Below are positions 62,045 to 64,000 of a DNA stretch of 64,000 bases, one piece after another (positions within the stretch are counted from its first letter, which is position 1; every line of letters starts with the position of its first letter). Origin of the DNA: Candidatus Trichofilum aggregatum (GTDB lineage Bacteria; Chloroflexota; Anaerolineae; Promineifilales; Promineifilaceae); the NCBI GenBank assembly GCA_016716885.1, contig JADJUV010000003.1, positions 100,052-164,051 on the forward strand, in the 5' to 3' direction. The notes beneath the pieces were generated by a model. It did not search any database. It worked only from the letters and a program-made list of their open reading frames with translations, and had not been told where the DNA came from. The position numbers and the translations under genes were made by a program.

Positions 62045-62940
62045 TTAACCTTTCAGGCCAGTCGTGGCAATCCCTTCAGTGAATTGCTTTTGGGTAAAGA
62101 AGTAAAGGAACAGAATTGGCAGGATAGTAATAACAGCCCCAGCCATTTGCAAATGAAAGACGTCCGGCTTCATCCAGGAAAGCCAGTAGGCCATAGGAAA
62201 TGGGCCGCCAATCAGGGGTGGTCGTGACCAAAATCGGCCAGGCCAGGGCATTCCACGAACCTAAGAAACCAAACAAGATGACCGTGACCAGCGGGGCGCG
62301 GGAGAGAGGTAAAACAACCTGGAACAGGTAGCGCAAATGGCTGGCCCCATCTATCTGGGCGGAATCCCATAGTTCACGGGGAATCTGCATGAAGAATTGC
62401 CGGAGCAAGAAAATATTGAAGGCACTGGCCATAAAGGGAATGGTCAGCGCGGGCCAGTTGTTCAACCAGGGAATGGGGCCGATACGCCCCAACCAGGAGA
62501 CAGTGATGAAGTTTGGCACCCAGGTGACGGCTTCGGGCAAGAGCAAGGTTGACAATAGCAAGGCAAAAAGGAAATTTTTACCGGGAAATTCTAACTGGGC
62601 GAAGGCATAAGCCGCCAAAGTGCAAAAGATAACCTGCCCAGTCAAGGTAATAGCGGTAATCTGGACGGTATTCCAGAAATAGTCAGAGAAATTAGCATCT
62701 TCCCAGGCTTGGATATAGTTACCCCATTGGGGCGTGCTGGGGAGAAAAGCCCCGCCAGTGGCTTCGGTCAGGTTCATCAAAGAAACACTGATGGTGTAGA
62801 AGAAGGAATCAAAGAGACGATAGCCCCAATCGTCAAGACGATGTAAGCAATTACTTGACCTGTGTCCACCTGTCGAGCACCTGGGGAGGGTTTGTTCTGA
62901 CTTGGCCGCCCGGTTTGGCAACAGGCGTATATTTAGCCAT
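62045..62940 (-). pseudogene. Sugar ABC transporter permease (MalG type), multiply frameshifted
   Basis: The protein begins at ATG 62940 (MAKYTPVAKPGGQVRTN) and continues in three frames through TM helices, EAA loop (DGASHLRYLFQVVLPLSRAP), and a C-terminal end FFTQKQFTEGIATTGLKG. Restoring a base near 62854 (AAG to AAGG on the minus strand), near 62803 (CCTT to CCTTT) and repairing an indel near 62165 yields one normal MalG-type permease. It overlaps the stop of the MalF-type gene (ATGGCTAA), as in intact operons. All breaks but the last are one-base losses in homopolymers. Confidence 0.85.
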
Positions 62941-63909
62941 AGAACACTCTTTCGCGGGCAATACGGTTATTGATAACCGTGAGGCCGGTGATAATAATGA
63001 GCAACAACATAGCCAACGCGGCCGCGTAACCATAGCGGGTATCCCGCTTAAACGCCTCAAAAATGACCACGCTGGCCGTATCCGTTGTGCCCAGAGCGCC
63101 CCATTGCGCATCACATACAATGGTTAAACGCCTTAAACGTCCCAATCACAGCTAACAACATCAGAAAGTAGATGGTGGGGGACAACAAAGGCAAAGTGAT
63201 GTGACGGAATTGTGCCCAACGTCCCGCGCCATCAATCGAAGTCGCTTCATACAGCTCACCGGGGATGCTCCCAATCCAGCCAGAAAAATGACGATATCAA
63301 AACCGACATAGGTCCAGACGTTGTAAATGATAATAGCCACAAAAGCCAGACTGGGACCGGCGGCCCAAAGGAAAACCGGGGCTACCGCCAGCCATGAGCT
63401 TAAAGATACCGGTTGGTTCGATTGAGCCAACGTAAGGTTCGACCCAATGGCCGTCCATAAGGTATTGATGGGTGCATTGGCTCGTTCGGAAAAAAGGATG
63501 CGGAAAACGGCGGCGGTTCCGACCAGGGGAGAGATATAGGGCAGGAAATAAATCATGCGGTACAACCCTTTGCCGCGAATGTTTTGGAAGAGCAGGTTGG
63601 CGATGAGCAAGGCAAACATGAATTGTAGCGGGATGGTTCGCCGGCAAAGAAAACGGTGGTTCTTAGTCCCTCCCGCAATCTTTATTACCGGCAAGAGACG
63701 GCGGGGAGTTCACCAATGAGAAACCACCCACCAACGGCCAGGGCCGCGGCCGCGCCAATACGCAATAAGGTTTGACGCATAGAATCCTGACCGGGAGCCG
63801 TCTGCCACAGCAGGTAGGAGAGAATCAGTAAAACAAAACCAGCACTAATCGTCACCACCTGTGACCAAATCGTTAACTCGGTACCATCTTCTAAGGCTTC
63901 GGTGTACAC
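62933..63909 (-). pseudogene. Sugar ABC transporter permease (MalF type), multiply frameshifted
   Basis: The open pieces read an N-terminal TM region (YTEALEDGTELTIWSQVVTI), then FMFALLIANLLFQNIRGKG and GLYRMIYFLPYISPLVGTAA, IYNVWTYVGFDIVIFLAGLG, then EAFKRDTRYGYAAALAML to the end ARERVFYG. Frames change at least near 63685, 63640, 63270, 63120 and 63095; most are repaired by adding one base to a short run (for example GG to GGG at 63270, restoring the EAA loop LYEATSIDGAGRWAQFRHIT). The start is uncertain: GTG 63909 is used. The right edge of the window is 91 bases further and holds no clear gene. Confidence 0.8.
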
Positions 63910-64000
63910 CCGAACAATCTCAGTGTGCAGTGATTAGCCAGGCATGGCCCCCACCCACCAAAATCAAGCTCGATTGGGTGAAGGTTGTAAAATAAGAGTT

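Larger units (their letters stand above)
57..63752. repeat. Dispersed GCGGCCGC palindrome, about 101 copies across the window
   Basis: The exact octamer GCGGCCGC occurs about 101 times by hand count, for example starting at 57, 900, 1888, 4181, 5781, 9560, 13078, 13084, 22624, 22630, 31397, 31496, 31557, 47166, 47172, 52115, 52211, 60898, 60904 and 63745. About 58 copies extend to CGCGGCCGCG. Nearly all copies are inside coding regions; the copy at 9103 is a rare intergenic one. In proteins it reads mainly as Ala-Ala-Ala, Arg-Gly-Arg or Arg-Pro-Gln/Leu. Three or four pairs overlap by two bases. It is absent from the S1/IF-1 genes (31565-34912) and from most of Lon. The behaviour resembles HIP1 of cyanobacteria; its function is unknown. 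Confidence 0.95.

Noticed and set aside
57..63752. GCGGCCGC copies as cloning-linker (NotI) artefacts
   Set aside because: Copies lie in frame within genes of many families with varied flanks, which linkers would not produce.
1..64000. tRNA, rRNA or tmRNA genes
   Set aside because: Intergenic spaces were scanned for T-loop GGTTCGA-type and conserved rRNA segments; none was convincing. A covariance search was not possible.
1..64000. Prophage or insertion sequence
   Set aside because: No transposase, integrase, capsid or terminase gene was found; the toxin-antitoxin pair and repeats alone do not show one.

Overview
The window looks like chromosomal DNA of a Chloroflexota bacterium, probably of the Anaerolineae/Caldilineae/Ardenticatenia side. 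The basis is gene content: a coenzyme F420 pair (cofC, cofD), several very long PAS/GAF histidine kinases, DUF4388, DUF3048 and V4R proteins, Ser/Thr kinase, and many moderate-GC genes. No rRNA or tRNA gene was recognised, so the assignment is inference. The dominant sequence-level signal is the octamer GCGGCCGC. I count about 101 copies by hand, roughly one per 630 bases where chance predicts about one or two in the whole window, and about 58 of them sit in the 10-base palindrome CGCGGCCGCG. Almost all lie inside genes. This is the behaviour of a highly iterated palindrome such as cyanobacterial HIP1 (GCGATCGC), but with another core and apparently another phylum.

Layout. 0-4 kb: end of an unknown gene, a YifB/ComM-type AAA ATPase, a hypothetical gene, and a frameshifted membrane Ser/Thr kinase. 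4-7.2 kb: a tungstate/molybdate cluster made of a ModE-type HTH regulator, a ModE-box-like inverted repeat, tupA, tupB and tupC. 7.3-13.3 kb, minus strand: a helical protein and a zinc-peptidase-like protein with an eCIS-type leader, Lon, a 5'-truncated GNAT acetyltransferase, and a GerW/YtfJ-family protein with a small membrane partner. 13.5-16 kb: a secreted, membrane-anchored lamin-tail/endonuclease-exonuclease-phosphatase protein. 16-27.3 kb: a co-directional signalling island (DUF4388 protein, MglA-like GTPase, alpha/beta hydrolase, V4R sensor, sugar nucleotidyltransferase with left-handed beta helix, response regulator with degenerate GGDEF, 1214-residue histidine kinase, CheY-like regulator, second alpha/beta hydrolase).

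27-41.5 kb: a DUF3048 lipoprotein, an M23 peptidase fused to SH3-like repeats and a TIM-barrel-like domain, an FAH-family hydrolase, a strong promoter with a terminator-ended leader RNA before an S1-domain protein and IF-1, RNase PH, an M20 amidohydrolase, a lipoprotein, NudC, a pentapeptide protein, a membrane methyltransferase and a Tat-exported multicopper oxidase. 41.8-53.3 kb: a second giant histidine kinase, cofC, cofD, a BatA-like VWA protein, a Cas4-like nuclease split over two membrane ORFs, and a third histidine kinase. 53.5-60 kb, minus strand: an AlkD-like protein, a HigBA toxin-antitoxin pair, and a serine-biosynthesis cluster (serA, a class V aminotransferase, a serB-like phosphatase) followed by an inositol-monophosphatase-family enzyme. 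60-64 kb: a sugar ABC binding protein and two badly frameshifted permeases.

Intergenic spaces are filled by families of simple-word repeats (GAAACTTG, ACGCACC, GGAACTC, ACAGATT and CGAATT words) and by several palindromic elements. Single-base losses in homopolymers break at least three otherwise good genes (kinase, nucleotidyltransferase, serB) and are dense in the permeases at the right end. Either this is a homopolymer-error-prone assembly or these genes are decaying, and the sequence alone cannot decide.
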